Position numbers and translations under genes: made by a program. Shown here piece by piece: positions 49,663 through 61,454 of a stretch of DNA of 64,000 bases; position 1 is the stretch's first letter, and each line of letters begins with the position of its first letter. The notes beneath the pieces were generated by a model. The model was given only the letters and a program-made list of their open reading frames with translations. It made no database searches and was not told where the DNA came from. Source of the stretch: Desmodus rotundus (Eukaryota; Chordata; Mammalia; Chiroptera; Phyllostomidae); the NCBI RefSeq assembly GCF_022682495.2, contig NC_071394.1:24028470-24092469 (forward strand), written 5' to 3'.

Positions 49663-50741
49663 AAATGAAAGATAATTAACCATTAGGAAGAAAACACTGT
49701 GGGCATCTGAGCAGTGTTTTTAGGAAGGAAGAAAGGAAGGACGGTAAAGTGACCAGGGAGAAGTACAGATGAAATAAATTGAGAAAATTATACACAGAAG
49801 AATCGGAATCACTGGTGTTTATAAAAGCAAAGGGAAGATAAAAAGGGGAAATAAGTGGCCAGCTCAGAGTAGATAGATCCTTTTGTTAATCAGGATTTTG
49901 TAAAGGTTGCAAGTGATAAAAACTCAATGTGAAACAGAATACATAAAAAAGGGGCTATTATTTGCTTCCATACTGGTGTATTTCTAGTAGCTGAAGGGAA
50001 GATTAAACAAACAAATCCGTGCAGAGTTAAGCTGTGCCTCCCGAACAATAGGAACTGGGGACTCAAACACCACTAAGATTCTTTCAGTGCATCTCCTACC
50101 TGTGCTTTTCTCTTGTATCAAGTGCACCATCATATCCCACTGCAGACCGTCTGGCACCACGTGACAGAAAACGTAACTGCCCGGAGCTCACAAGCTTCAT
50201 ACCCCAAGCCTCCCACAACCTGCGAGGGACTGGCTTTCCTTAGTTCCAGTTAGGGTCGCCCCACCAGTACCTGTGTGGTTTGGGGAGGTTTCATTAAATT
50301 CCTAAAAGTATTCCCACATGCCCCTAGTATAGTGTGTCAAGAAACATTGAGTGCCCAGAAAAACAGATTCCTTCAAAGCCAATTTAAGCGTTTTGTTGCT
50401 CAAGAGTCTTTCACAAATTTCGAACTTTGAAACTGGTCCTCTAATATTATAGTTCATGAGCAAGCCAGACTAGGAGAGGGTGTGTGAGGCATGGAGTTTT
50501 GGGAAAGGGTGGCACTGTCGTTGGGTGCGAACTCCCTTGTGTTTAGCAGTTTATGTCAAAGCCTAAGGAGTTACTCCTGAAAAACTGCTGAGCAAGTAAG
50601 TAGGAAGTCGGCATGACATTAGAGAGGAAGGGAACCAGCCTGGGGGTCAGGTATTACTTGGAACGAGCAGCCCTGGCTTTTGTGGAGTGCTCTGGAATTA
50701 TTCATTGACCCTCAGAAAAACACTATGCACCTACAAACCTG
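49663..50741. other. unassigned with possible old repeat
   Basis: 49895-50290 starts 'ggttgcaagtgataaaaact' and resembles a widespread old mammalian repeat that I cannot name. No gene is seen. Confidence 0.3.
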
Positions 50742-50793
50742 TTCTTTCTCTCCCTTCCTTCCTTCTTCCTTCCTTTCCTCCTTCCTTTCTCTC

Positions 50794-50833
<40 letters not shown>

Positions 50834-50878
50834 CCTCCCTCCCTCTCTCTCTCTCTCTCTATCTCTATCTCTATCTCT
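50742..50878. repeat. compound pyrimidine microsatellite
   Basis: Successive CCTT, TC, CCCT, TC and CTATCT sub-arrays over about 137 bases. The leucine/serine-rich frames across it are artefacts. It is a long polypurine/polypyrimidine mirror-rich tract that could form triplex DNA. Confidence 0.97.
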
Positions 50879-51009
50879 GGTTAGGCATCTTATTTTTCTT
50901 TCATTTATCTAGGACCCAGTGGTAAGTGAAGTAAGATTTTGCTTGAAGGACATATCAACTCTCTCCATGGCCCAACTTTTTAAAAACAGGCCATCATTCT
51001 AGTGCATCT

Positions 51010-51115
51010 GTCCTGCTGGATTACAAACTCCCTGAGGGCAAAAATCTGTCCCCTCTCTTTCTAGGCTCTTGGTGAAGTATGGCTAGTAGGGCTCAGTAAG
51101 CATTTGTTAAATTTA
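51010..51115 (+). repeat. L2 3' end
   Basis: 'ggattacaaactccctgagg', then 'gcaaaaatctgtcccctctc', then 'cagtaagcatttgttaaatt' is the L2 3' end in sense. Confidence 0.65.
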
Positions 51116-51244
51116 ATTAATATATAATCATAAAATAATTGGACATAGTAACAATGTCTACAAATAAAGGAGGCTTAAAACACATTCTATAAGTAAGATT
51201 TAGCTAATCCACCTTTCAGTTACTTTTAAATTACATTGAGTTCA

Positions 51245-51320
51245 TGTCAACCAATATTTAGTAAGTGGCCTCTTCTCTACAACTAATTGTGCTCAGCACT
51301 CATACAATGTAAGTTCAATA
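51245..51320 (-). repeat. short L2 antisense piece
   Basis: 'caaccaatatttagtaagtg', then 'taattgtgctcagcactcat' resembles antisense L2. Confidence 0.4.
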
Positions 51321-53124
51321 AAATTATCACTACAGCTCCCAAAAGATGGATGCTCACAAGGAAAGCTTAGACTTTAACAGAAATAAAGAGTAGGCAAGCT
51401 AAAGTTTAACCACTATTTGCTGTCAAGATGTGGGGGATGAAGCTGACATATTCAGGCTGGCTACAGATCTCAGCCCCCTTCAGCATCAAGAAACCCAACA
51501 GGCTAAACCCAGCATTTTGTTGCTGCTCTTGTTGCTGTTTTAAGAACAAGCAGAGTGAGTCAGAGGGCCATTATTTTTCTCCAGTGTGTTATCCAGAAAA
51601 GAGTGTGGAGAGCTACTCCATTTGAAGAGTCACAATTAATGTAGAGGCATTGCCATATATTAACTAGATTATTCAGGAATCATTTGCAGACCATTTAAAA
51701 CTTGAATGCGCTTAACTGCCCATTTGGACAGTTAACAGCATCATCTAGTTTTAATTTTTCCTTATGTTGCTCATTTTTTGTGTGGCTAAAGCCTATTTTT
51801 TCATTTGGCAAAAGGAAGTTTTTTTTTAATTTTTTAACTCAATGTCAGATGCCAAAGAAGGAATCCTTTCCCTTCTCTCCAGATATGATGCTCCTAACAC
51901 TGAAAACATTTCAGGGAAAATGTAGCCAAGCCAATCTAAACAAGAAGCCTATACTCCCCAGGTCATCCAGCTCCCGAAATGCCACAAGATTGAATTTTTG
52001 ATTCTTAGTCATCCTGGGAATAAATAGGTATGACACAGGCTCTGACATTATGAGAGAAGAAACAATATTCTGCAGACACATCACAGGCCTGTCATCATCC
52101 ATGACAGATGTGGGACCTAAGGAACAGTAAACAGAACCGTTAGTCCAACCACATCTCATTCATAATTCTGCCACTACCTCCCACGGAGGCCGGGATTCTC
52201 TTTGCCTCAATTGTACATAAAGAAACCAATAATTCCTGCAGCCTCTCCTCGTTACCCATATTCAATGTGCAAAGAGATGATTATCATCTTCCAACATTCC
52301 ATCAGAAAAATAATGTCAAATACCAATTAGAAGGTGAGATTTATATATATGTATGTATGTATGTACTGCATGCACATATATGTATTATGTATGTGTATAA
52401 TGTTTGTATGTGTATATGTGTGTGTGTGAGTATAGGCATATACATGTTTTCTTTGGCATTCAGTTGTAGACTGCTAAAAGCCCCTGAGTTTAAGCCCATG
52501 ACGACTTGGAAGCTTTATTCCTTCACACTATTCTTGGCTTTTTTCCTTTCATTTTCCAACTTTTTTTCCCACTCTCCAAGCTTTAGTCACATTAGCTGAC
52601 TTCCAGCTCCTAAACCACACCAGGGTGAAGCTCTCCTCGGGACTTTAAATATGTGCTTCTTTCAGACGGGAATGTCCTTCTTCCCACCCATGCCATCAAT
52701 GTTTGCTTAACCATGGACTAGTCTTCACCATTGCTTCATACCATTTCCTCAACGAAGCTTCCTCACAGTCCCTCAGACTCTGTTCTGGCCTGTGATTTTC
52801 TTTTTACCCACTTTCCTCAGATGTCTCTTGAGCCTTAGGAATGAGACACGCAAAAGCTTTAGTAAGCTTGAACGCATGGTGGCACTTGTCACCTCTGGGC
52901 TTTCCTGTAGAGCGATCTGACTGGACCATTTTATTGGCCAATCCCAGATGCCAGCACCCATCCAGAAGGGTCATGTTCCTCAGAGAAGACCCTTTCAGCC
53001 TTGTGCCCAAAGGGTAAAGGCTTGGCTGCCAGTATTCCAAAAATCATGTCAACCAAGACTAGTGGGAGTCTTGGCATTTAGTGTGTAAATATTTACTCAG
53101 TCATCCTATTCTCAGTAAGTCTCT
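51321..53124. other. unassigned with a TATG/TG microsatellite
   Basis: 52343-52435 is a run of TATG, TA and TG repeats. The other sequence is not recognisable, and the short frames at 52267-52599 mostly cross the microsatellite. Confidence 0.4.
52343..52435. repeat. TATG/TG microsatellite
   Basis: Alternating purine-pyrimidine repeat, impure, about 90 bases. Confidence 0.9.
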
Positions 53125-53628
53125 ATATTAGTGTCCTATTGCTGGTCTAACAACTTTCCACACACTGAGTAGCTTAACACAATATAGTTTTGTTATCTTA
53201 CAGTTCTATAGTTAGAATCTGAAAAGATTTCACTGGAATGAAATCAGGGTGTCAGCTGGGATGGATTCCCTTCTGCAGCCTCTACAGAGAATCCATTTCC
53301 CTGCCCTTTCCAGCTTCTAGAGGCCGCCCACTCTCCTGGGTTCACGCCTCTCCCTCCATCTTCAAAGACAACGGTAGCAATTGAATCCTTCTCATGCCAG
53401 CATCCCTCTGGCCTCCATCTTCGGCTTCGCTCTTCCATTTATAATGACACTTGTGATTATATCGGGGCACCCAGATTGTCCAGGATAGTCTCCCACATCA
53501 AGGCCCACTAATTACCACCCCTAATTCTACCTGCAACCTTAATTCCCTCTTACCATGTAACCTAAAATAATCATAGGTTCTTGGGATTAGGGTGTAGTTA
53601 TTTTAGGGTCCATTATTTGGCCAACACA
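53125..53628 (-). mobile_element. MaLR/MLT1-type LTR
   Basis: The antisense order is clear: 'gtgtcctattgctggtctaa', 'ttatcttacagttctatagt', 'tttccagcttctagaggccg', 'cacttgtgattatatcgggg', 'taggttcttgggattagggt'. The unit has nearly full LTR length. No internal retroviral sequence adjoins. Confidence 0.7.
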
Positions 53629-54074
53629 GCATCTCATTCCTCAGTTGTACTTAGGGTATCAAGTCCAGAGACCTTTGGTTTTATCCTCTTCATAAGTTAA
53701 ATCTGCTTTCTCTGTGACACTGTATAAAGGGGGTGGCAATTAATGACTAGAAAGACCGGGGAATAGGTTTTGAGGGTCTAACTACAACACTTCTTAATGA
53801 GAATTTCAACAAATCCTCTTATTTTTACCTCTACCTCCCCTGCTCCATCTTATAAATGCCTCATATATATACCAAATACACCAATTCCTGAGACTTTGGA
53901 AGATTTCTGCATTATATTCATACACTGAGGTGCTTCTTGGCTTTCTCTGCAGCCACTTTGGGGATTCAGCTTTCTCAGGTGTCTTTAAGTCACTTGCCAC
54001 TCATGTGTTTCCTTTCCAGCTTCCAACATTTTGTTACTACTCTTTAGTTCTTTGACCTTGTGGATTTTTCCCTT

Positions 54075-54585
54075 TGTGATAGATTGACACAAAAAAAGAC
54101 ACCTCTAATTATTCCCTTTCTCATAGTCATGTAAATGTTCAACTCCTCTGATTAAGATAAGGGGCCGATTTTTCCATCTCTTAAATCTTGACAGATTTGG
54201 GCCAATAGAATTAGGGAGAAGGGACAATGTGCCAGATCTGAGGGTAGACCTTAGAAGACCTCAGACATTTCCACTCACTTTCTTGAGATCTGCTCCTTTT
54301 CTATGTGAACAAACCCAGTCTGGCCTGATGGAGGATGGTAGCCTGAGTCAGCCCAGTGGTCGGTCGCAAGGGAGGCCCTAGAGATGAGGGAGCCCAGCCA
54401 AGATCAGCAAACCTGAACTTGACCTGCAGCTGCCTGAAGGAGGCCTGCTGAGACCAGGTGAATCAGCTATGTGAGCCCAGCTCACACTGCTGATCCATAG
54501 AATCACAAGCTAAATAAAAGGTTGTGATTTTAAGCCATTACATTTTGTGGTATTTTTGTTATGCGACAAAAGTTAACTCATATAA
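54075..54585 (+). mobile_element. MLT1-type LTR
   Basis: Sense order: 'tgtgatagattgacacaaaa', 'ttgggccaatagaattaggg', 'aatgtgccagatctgagggt', 'gaatcacaagctaaataaaa' (with AATAAA), and the terminal 'ttgttatgcgacaaaagtta'. It looks like a nearly complete solo LTR, in orientation opposite to the LTR at 53125. Confidence 0.75.
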
Positions 54586-55979
54586 CCTTTAAAACCTATT
54601 TATTATTATTGAATAGAAATTTAGGGACTAAATGTTGGTCCATATGTTCAGCCCTCCATCTTTTTCCAAAACTTTTGATTGTTTTCTCAATATGAGACCT
54701 GTGCAATAGAGTTATGCATAGGTAGGTATCACATCAAAACTTAGTTCTGAAAATGTGTCCACTTACTTTTCCTTTATTCACTTGATTTTTATAAAGCAAT
54801 GACTTTATCCAAGACACAGCTGACACGGCTTTTTGTTTAGGGTGATCCCTGTTGGTCAAAGAAGCAATCACCATGACAATACTTAATGTTTCATTTGAAG
54901 CCCATTTTTACTCCCGATTCCTGCAAATAGAAGGCGCTATCTGTCTTTCCTTATCTTACCCTCCCGTCACAGTCTCCTCTGGCACTCTCAAACAGGGTGT
55001 CCTTTAGTATCTTTAGTCGCGGGTTAGTAAAGAAACTAATTTTGAAATGTGGCTAGTTAACAACTCAAATCAGTTCTCCCGATAGTTTTTTTTTTTTGCT
55101 AATTTTGCATAAACATTCCATTTAAAATTGCATATAAATAGCCCACCTAAATACACTAAAGCCTTCTAACAAACTAGCAGTACATAGTCCAGAGTTCAAG
55201 GTTTCAAATCAAAATAGTATTAAGATCTAAAAATTTTCATTTATATTTCCTAATATGTATAGAGCTCTGTTTTGTTGGCTTTCATCAATTCATTTTATCA
55301 ACTCTTTATCATCTTATTATTTATTTATTTTTCAAGTCTGGTCATAAAAGAAATTATTTGAAATATTGTAGTGAGTCATTGGACAGAACAGGCCTTTCAT
55401 GTAGTTAAAGGAAGACTGCTGGGACTTCGGCTCTGATTGGCAAAACAAAACAAGGTATATCTCCAATCAAGGCAATAATTATTGTATCCCACCCTAATTA
55501 TGAGGCCCAGGAATATAATCATCATTACAGAGAAACTTTTAATAATTTTCCTAAGCACTTACCTTTTGTTAACCCAGTCACAATTGCATGTGCTTATTTT
55601 AGCCCTAAATTCAGTAATAATAGCTGATTCACAGCCTTTAAAGGCAAAATAAAGGTTTTCTGAGCAACATGTAGCAAACAATCAAAGTTAAAGGATACAA
55701 TCTACTTCTGACCTTGGTTACTAACAGATTTGATGTTTCTCTTGCATCTACCGATGATCATTATCATTTCCTAGATAAAACAGAATGCCACAACCTTGGA
55801 TGTAGCAATTTTACGGAACACATGAAAGATATAGATATGTAGCCACTTTATAGGAACAAAATACATAATATAGAAAGGGTATGGAAGAACCAACTGCCAG
55901 TGAGAACATATGCTAAAAAAATGGTAAAAATGTATATAATAAGAGCCCAAAGAGGAAACTGATGAATAGTAATAAAAGC
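54586..55979. other. AT-rich unassigned region
   Basis: 55340-55700 looks unlike repeats and holds clusters of AATTATT, ATTAATT-like and CTTTGAT/ATCAAAG-like motifs. It might be a conserved noncoding element, but conservation cannot be judged from one sequence. Confidence 0.3.
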
Positions 55980-56325
55980 TAGTATTTTTGAGAGCTTGCT
56001 ATTTTATATTCTCTCAACAGATCTATGAGATAGGTGTTATACAGTGTCCAGCAGAGTGTGATTGGCAGGGTACGTGAATGTCTCACACGAGATGGGCAGC
56101 AATTTGAACATTTCACCTAAAATGTCATGCGGTGTGCTTGAGTGTGATATTGTTACGTTACAGAGTGACATGCTTCTGATTTTGTAATGAAAAAGGGGCG
56201 TTATTTGTGCTGGGCCCTGTAGATAAGGCAGCTGAGAACCAGAAAGTTATATAACTTTTCTAATATTATATAGCTAGAAGCAGGTAGAACTGAGACTCAC
56301 ACCCAGGCTTTCGACCACTGCTCTA
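55980..56325 (-). repeat. MIR SINE split by an insertion
   Basis: Antisense MIR runs from 'gagagcttgctattttatat' to 'atgagataggtgttat' at 56040. It resumes at about 56216 with 'ccctgtagataaggcagctg' and ends near 'cgaccactgctctac'. About 175 bases between do not belong to MIR. Confidence 0.7.
56042..56219. mobile_element. candidate short DNA transposon inside MIR
   Basis: The insert begins CAGTGTCCAGC and ends GCTGGGCCCTG. These are inverted with 9 of 11 bases matching, and both ends are flanked by TA. That form fits a Tc1/mariner or pogo-type miniature element. However, the last bases can also be read as MIR, and an alternative frame with GTTAT at both sides exists. I do not recognise the body. 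Confidence 0.4.
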
Positions 56326-56885
56326 CACTGATGAATATTCCACTCCAACATAAAGCTGTCTGCACATTGCTTTTTATGGAATTTGACCTACTCTAACTCA
56401 GCTTCCTCTGTTAACCCTACAAACTCCCTACAAGGCATTTTTATCAGTGTGAGTGTATGTGGGATTCTATCATCTTCTTTAAAAAATTCTTTGTCTTGAT
56501 GATTCTTCTTAAATGTTCTTCCTATAGCCTGCTTTTCACCTTTTGCTTTTATCTGACTTTGTTTTTATAAAATACCAATGTCAGGGGCCTATTGTACTAA
56601 TTAGTGAAAGGGTGCTATGCTTTCATGATTATTACAGTAGCCATAATCTCTTTTATGTTGTGCAGGTGCGTAGTCAATGCACCTTTTGAATTCGATGGAG
56701 TGTGGTCTTCCTTCTAATTGCAGTAAATTGGTTTCACTAATCACTTTGAGTTGTTGGCCAACATAGTTATAGATTTCTACCAGGTGTTCTACAAGAAGAT
56801 AATTGCCTAACAGTACAGAGTGTTTCAACAGTGTTCACTGTGAAACAACTCCAAAGGTAACCCCAAATGCCGGCCTCATAGTTCA

Positions 56886-57360
56886 TTTATTCATTCATTC
56901 ATTCATTCATTTACTCATTCAAAAAAAATGCAATGCGCATCATGTGTGTGCCAGGCATTGAACTAAACACCGGGAAAATAAAAGGCATAAGATATACTTC
57001 TGCCTTTAAGAATCTAACGATTGAGCAGATATGATAATGAAATAAAGTATTTTAGGAGCCATGAGAAAAAAAGAGATACATAAAAATTTCCACAAGAGCC
57101 CAGAGGAGTGAATCACTAACTGCTTTGGGGTTATGAAGTCAGAGTCAAAAAGGAGATGAAGACGTGAGCTGGGTCTGGCAGAATGTGTAGGAATTCGCCA
57201 GCTGCAGGGAATGGAGCAGGTCCTGGGAATATCAGCACATTTTATGTGGTTGATGCATAGGGTTCACTTGGGGGAAGGGTCTGGAGATGAGGCTGTCAGT
57301 AGAGTGGGTTAAAACTGTAAAGGATCTTTTATTTCAGGGGAAGAACTGAAACTTTTGTTC
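56886..57360 (-). repeat. L2 antisense block
   Basis: It starts with an ATTC repeat, then 'gtgtgccaggcattgaacta', 'tctgcctttaagaatctaac', 'gagtgaatcactaactgctt' and 'ggaatggagcaggtcctggg'. This is antisense L2 reaching well into the element. Confidence 0.65.
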
Positions 57361-59683
57361 TTATGAACAATGGAGAAGCACCAAACAAAGCTTTAATCAG
57401 AGAGAACACATATCACACTGCCCTGTAATTTTCTGTGTACAAGTCTGTCTCCCCCACTAGACTTGTCACCGGGGCCTTCACATCACAGGTGCTCTGCGAA
57501 GTTAAATGAATCTCGAGTGATTGGATTAATGAATCAATATTTTTCGAAAGATAACTTGGTCAGCCATGCACACCATAGACTTGATTAGGGTCAGCTGGAA
57601 GGCAAGGGGGCCGTTTGGAAAACTTGTATTTGTGCAGCTGTGATATAATGAGAGACGGGCAAAACGCGACAATGAGAACAAAAACGCAAAACCACCTACG
57701 CACTGCAGCAAAATAGGCCACAGCCACTCTCCCTACGGGCCTTATGAAATCCTCCGAACAAGCGGGAAGAAAACCTTCAGTCTGGGAACACTGTTGTGCC
57801 AGTTCCCAGACGATAGCAGGGAGGTCACTGACCTCTTCTGCCACCACCCTTGTGAATGCGCATTACCTCGCTTCGGATGGACACTATCACATTTCCCAGA
57901 AATAAAGGATACAAACAAGTCTTCCTGGAACTTAAAATTGTGTCCTTTGTTGTAACGCACATTTTCCATGAAACACTTTAGGTATAATCACATTGCTCTG
58001 ATATGAAGTCTATCTGAACTGTCGGAAATTCAATCTATGTCTTTTCCTGGTTTAATAATGGTGACTTCCGACATCGGCCAAATTCTGTAGTAGCAATGGC
58101 AATAGTAACGCTTGGCAAAAAGTCTTATAAATAATAGAGAGGCTGGGAGTTGACAGCACATGGAGAATGTAGATGAGAAACTACAGTGAGGCCTCCGTGA
58201 ATGTTTATGTGTCATGCTTTACAGTCAAAGCAGGACGGTTTGGTGGCCCAGAGAGCTAAGGAATGAATGAAACCATCACCAGGAAAGCCCTTAGAGAATG
58301 TAACAGACCAACAGTAAAAACCATTACAAAGGGAAACCACCTTCTTACTATAACACTATTAGCGCTATATATTTATAAAGATGAATAGAGATTGTTTTTT
58401 TACCAGATTCTTGGAAGCACCTTTTGAAACAAAGGCAGAAGAAACATTTTTTTTTTTAAGTATACTATTTTCACTCTCTGGAGCTCTTCCAGTGGACACA
58501 AATTGTTCATGATTAAACCTTTTTCCTCCTTAAACTCAAACCAGGAGTATAAGCAACTATTTTTCCTCATTCCCCCACTACCTTAAAAGCTCAAAGGGCC
58601 TTGAAGTTACACTACTACCAGCTATCTTGCCAGTGATAAATTTTCCCAAGCGTGAAAATGAGGAGTGGAAAAAATCAAACACTAACAAGCGAATGCTTTA
58701 CCATTTGAAGCACAAATATGATTAATTCCCATATCACACACTCATAAACAAAAGTACGATCAATATTAGGCCTCTGTGCTGAGACAGAGGCACATGACAC
58801 TTGAAAAATCATCCAGCTTTGAGCAAAAACAAGAAACCAAAAGAAAAGAGTTGGTCTTGCTTAGAGATGATGAGTTTGGCCTTGAGCAATGCTGTTTCTA
58901 AAGGAAAAAAGTTACCCGTATGCTGGTAATTGTCTTTCCTCATTCTCTTTTCAATTTGAGATAAGAGTTTTAACAAGATGCAGCCTAAAAATCAAAATGC
59001 TTAAAACCTATAAAAACATGGTTTTAGTTTTCATTTTGAGGAATTAAAAAACAAGACCACTCCTAAATAATTCCCTTCAAAATTGCTATTTCTATAGAGA
59101 ACTCTTGTGAGCTTTCATTTCAATCTTTCTTCTTAATCTCTACAGCTTGGGATCTCCCTTATCAGAACCACGCTCTTGACGATTCACAAGAAACAAGACA
59201 TTTTAATATTTAAAACTTTAAAATCTCACCAACCTAAATATGTACACTGTGGCAATCCTGACAGCCCCTTTAAGGTGATCAGTAAAACCAGGAGTGTGCA
59301 TCTGCCTAATTGGCATTTCCATCCCAGCTGACTCATTTGTGGGGCCAGACAAGCTGGGGTTTGCCAGCAGGCTCACATGCCCGGGTGACACCATGTAATT
59401 TTCCGATCAATGGAATAAGCAGCATGTTCAGGTTGAACGGAAGTCCAGAAATAGGTCCACAGATTTTCTTATGAAGACCCCGCATCGTTTCTCATTGCTT
59501 GTCAGCACCAAACCCTAATGATGCCTTTAATTATATTTTTGGAGAAAGAGTCACATCGATCAGCCCATAGGTTGGCCTGTTAATTTTACCAATGAATCAG
59601 TTGATATGGAAATGTTGCTTCATTTAAACAGCTGTATGTCAACAATGAACTTTTAAAAACACCAACTGTTCACACAAATCAGC
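57361..59683. other. long unassigned AT-rich region
   Basis: I see no gene and few repeats. Short frames at 57526-57969 and 58030-58215 on the minus strand have no domain. 59500-59640 is repeat-free with homeodomain-like AT motifs. Confidence 0.35.
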
Positions 59684-59755
59684 TCTCTCTTTCACACAGT
59701 CACACACGCACATTCGAATGTGTCTGTGTGTGTACGCGCAGGAGTGAAAGAGAGA
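59684..59755. repeat. long imperfect palindrome over a CA/TG tract
   Basis: The outer arms 59684-59695 and 59744-59755 are perfect 12-bp inverted copies. Inside, a CA run turns into a TG run at TTCGAA (59713-59718), giving a second, near-perfect stem offset by four bases. Several CpGs lie within it. Confidence 0.85.
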
Positions 59756-60613
59756 TTTATGTCTACATGAGAAGAGGGTGTGACGTTCCGCTAGAGATGT
59801 CAAACAAGTGCTGAGATATTTGGCTCTGGAATCAGGGAGAGAGTGTGGAGACATGGGAGTCATCCGCATAGAATTTACCATGGAAGATATGTCAGTGAGT
59901 AAAGTCATAAACAGAAGAGAAAGGTGACTTTGTGAGTGCCGTTATTCTGAATGTTGCCTTTATTTCCAATAAAGGAATTGAATTAATAATGGGGTGAGCA
60001 TTAGTGTTTGTTTTTATTGATGGGGGATGTTTGTTTGTTTTTGGTTTTGCCTGCACAGCATCCATTCCCATGTGAGGATCAGGTGAGATAACCAGCTCCT
60101 TTTCTGAGTAAGCACACCTGCCGACTCCAATCAGTGCCAATAAAAATCAGTCCAAAGACTTTTGCTATCAGGAAAGATCACCCATTTTTCACAGCAGCTG
60201 CTCAACTGGAAGCAGTTGTTCAGTCTCATCTTCTCTACCCTTTGGAGAAAGCTTCGCTTGGGATGGTGTTAACAAAGAGGAAGGTACCAGTAGCTTCGAG
60301 GGGCAGAGAGAGGGCTGCCTGGTTGCAACACCTGGTCCATCAGATCAAGTGCTTCCCAGAGCCGCCATCCCTCTGGACTTCCGCCTGCAGCTGACAGGGG
60401 CCTGATTAGTACAAATAGTAATACTTGTGGAAAAGAGTCAGCCTCGGAAGGGGAGGAAAACGAATCATAGATTTAGAGCTGTTTAAAGAATGAAACTGTT
60501 TTTGTCCAAAATGTGAGGTTTCTATGATTTTACTTGCTTGTTTGCTTGAGGTATATAAGTATTCATCTTTTCAGAGCAGAGATACAAAAACACAAATGTT
60601 CAGAATTGTGGGA
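59756..60613. other. unassigned stretch
   Basis: I see no recognisable gene. The 86-codon frame at 60134-60394 has no domain. Confidence 0.4.
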
Positions 60614-60725
60614 AAGCGACAGGAGATGGAATCTGCCGGGAGAAGCCGAGGCAACAAGGACCTGGTGATCGTCCACGGCAACGGCCTCTCCTCGCTCCGG
60701 ATGGCGGCCTCGTAGCGGCCTCCTC
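60614..60725. other. isolated CpG-rich cluster
   Basis: About eleven CpG dinucleotides occur in about 110 bases, in a neighbourhood where CpG is rare. Frames are open on both strands (ending at 60715 on plus, and 60563-60748 on minus) but neither resembles a protein family known to me. It could be an exon, a small CpG island or a fragment of a processed transcript. Confidence 0.5.
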
Positions 60726-61054
60726 CCAGCAGAGTCAGGGCTAGTCAACTTCTACCAGAATCTCTTCTCAGACTTACTTAAAATACACATAAGAGATTTC
60801 CCCAGTTGTCAATATCTCAAGTAAGATATTTCTCAATTCTCAATCTATTTATCTATACAACCTCTTGGGCAAAACCCACACACTGTGTTAAAAAGTAAAT
60901 ACAGTGAACGGTAATTTATAGAAACAGTAATTGATAGAAAATTTGAACTTATTTGGTGTCTGTACTATGTAGTAAATGCTCAAAAGAGAAACGTCAACTT
61001 AGCTTTCACATGCCCTGACGACAATTTAGAACTGTCAGAATCCAGAATTACAAT

Positions 61055-61270
61055 TGCTATCTTATAATGAGCCCTACTGTGTGCCAGAGACCATGCTAAG
61101 TGCTTTAATCCCAACAGCGCTGAGGGGTTGATATTCTTATCCCATTATACAGGTATGAAAAATGAGACTCAGATAAAGTGAGTGACTCGCCTAAGTCATA
61201 GAGCAGAGGAATTATAAGCTACATTACTGTATGCTGAATTCAAAACTGATGTTCTTAACCGACTGCCTCT
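61055..61270 (-). repeat. MIR SINE
   Basis: 'cctactgtgtgccagagacc', then 'atgctaagtgctttaatccc', then 'aaaaatgagactcagataaa', then 'gttcttaaccgactgcctct' is antisense MIR, near full length. Confidence 0.75.
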
Positions 61271-61454
61271 AGCACTGCATCAGGGACTATGAGTTAACCA
61301 CCTTTGCTACTGGGATTTGGTTTGCAAAGCTTCCCCCGGGACTTAGGCAAACATGGGAAAACATGGGAAGAGAAACTTAGAACATTTTTCAAGACCCTAC
61401 ATTAGTGAAGTTTAAGATCTTACAAAAAAAGAGTGATGAGCTCAGAATTCATCG

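Noticed and set aside
49397..49683. Open frames on both strands over the U1 copy
   Set aside because: The sequence is an snRNA pseudogene with flanking duplications, not coding.
50680..50925. 81-codon frame with alternating serine, leucine and proline
   Set aside because: It is the translation of the compound pyrimidine microsatellite.
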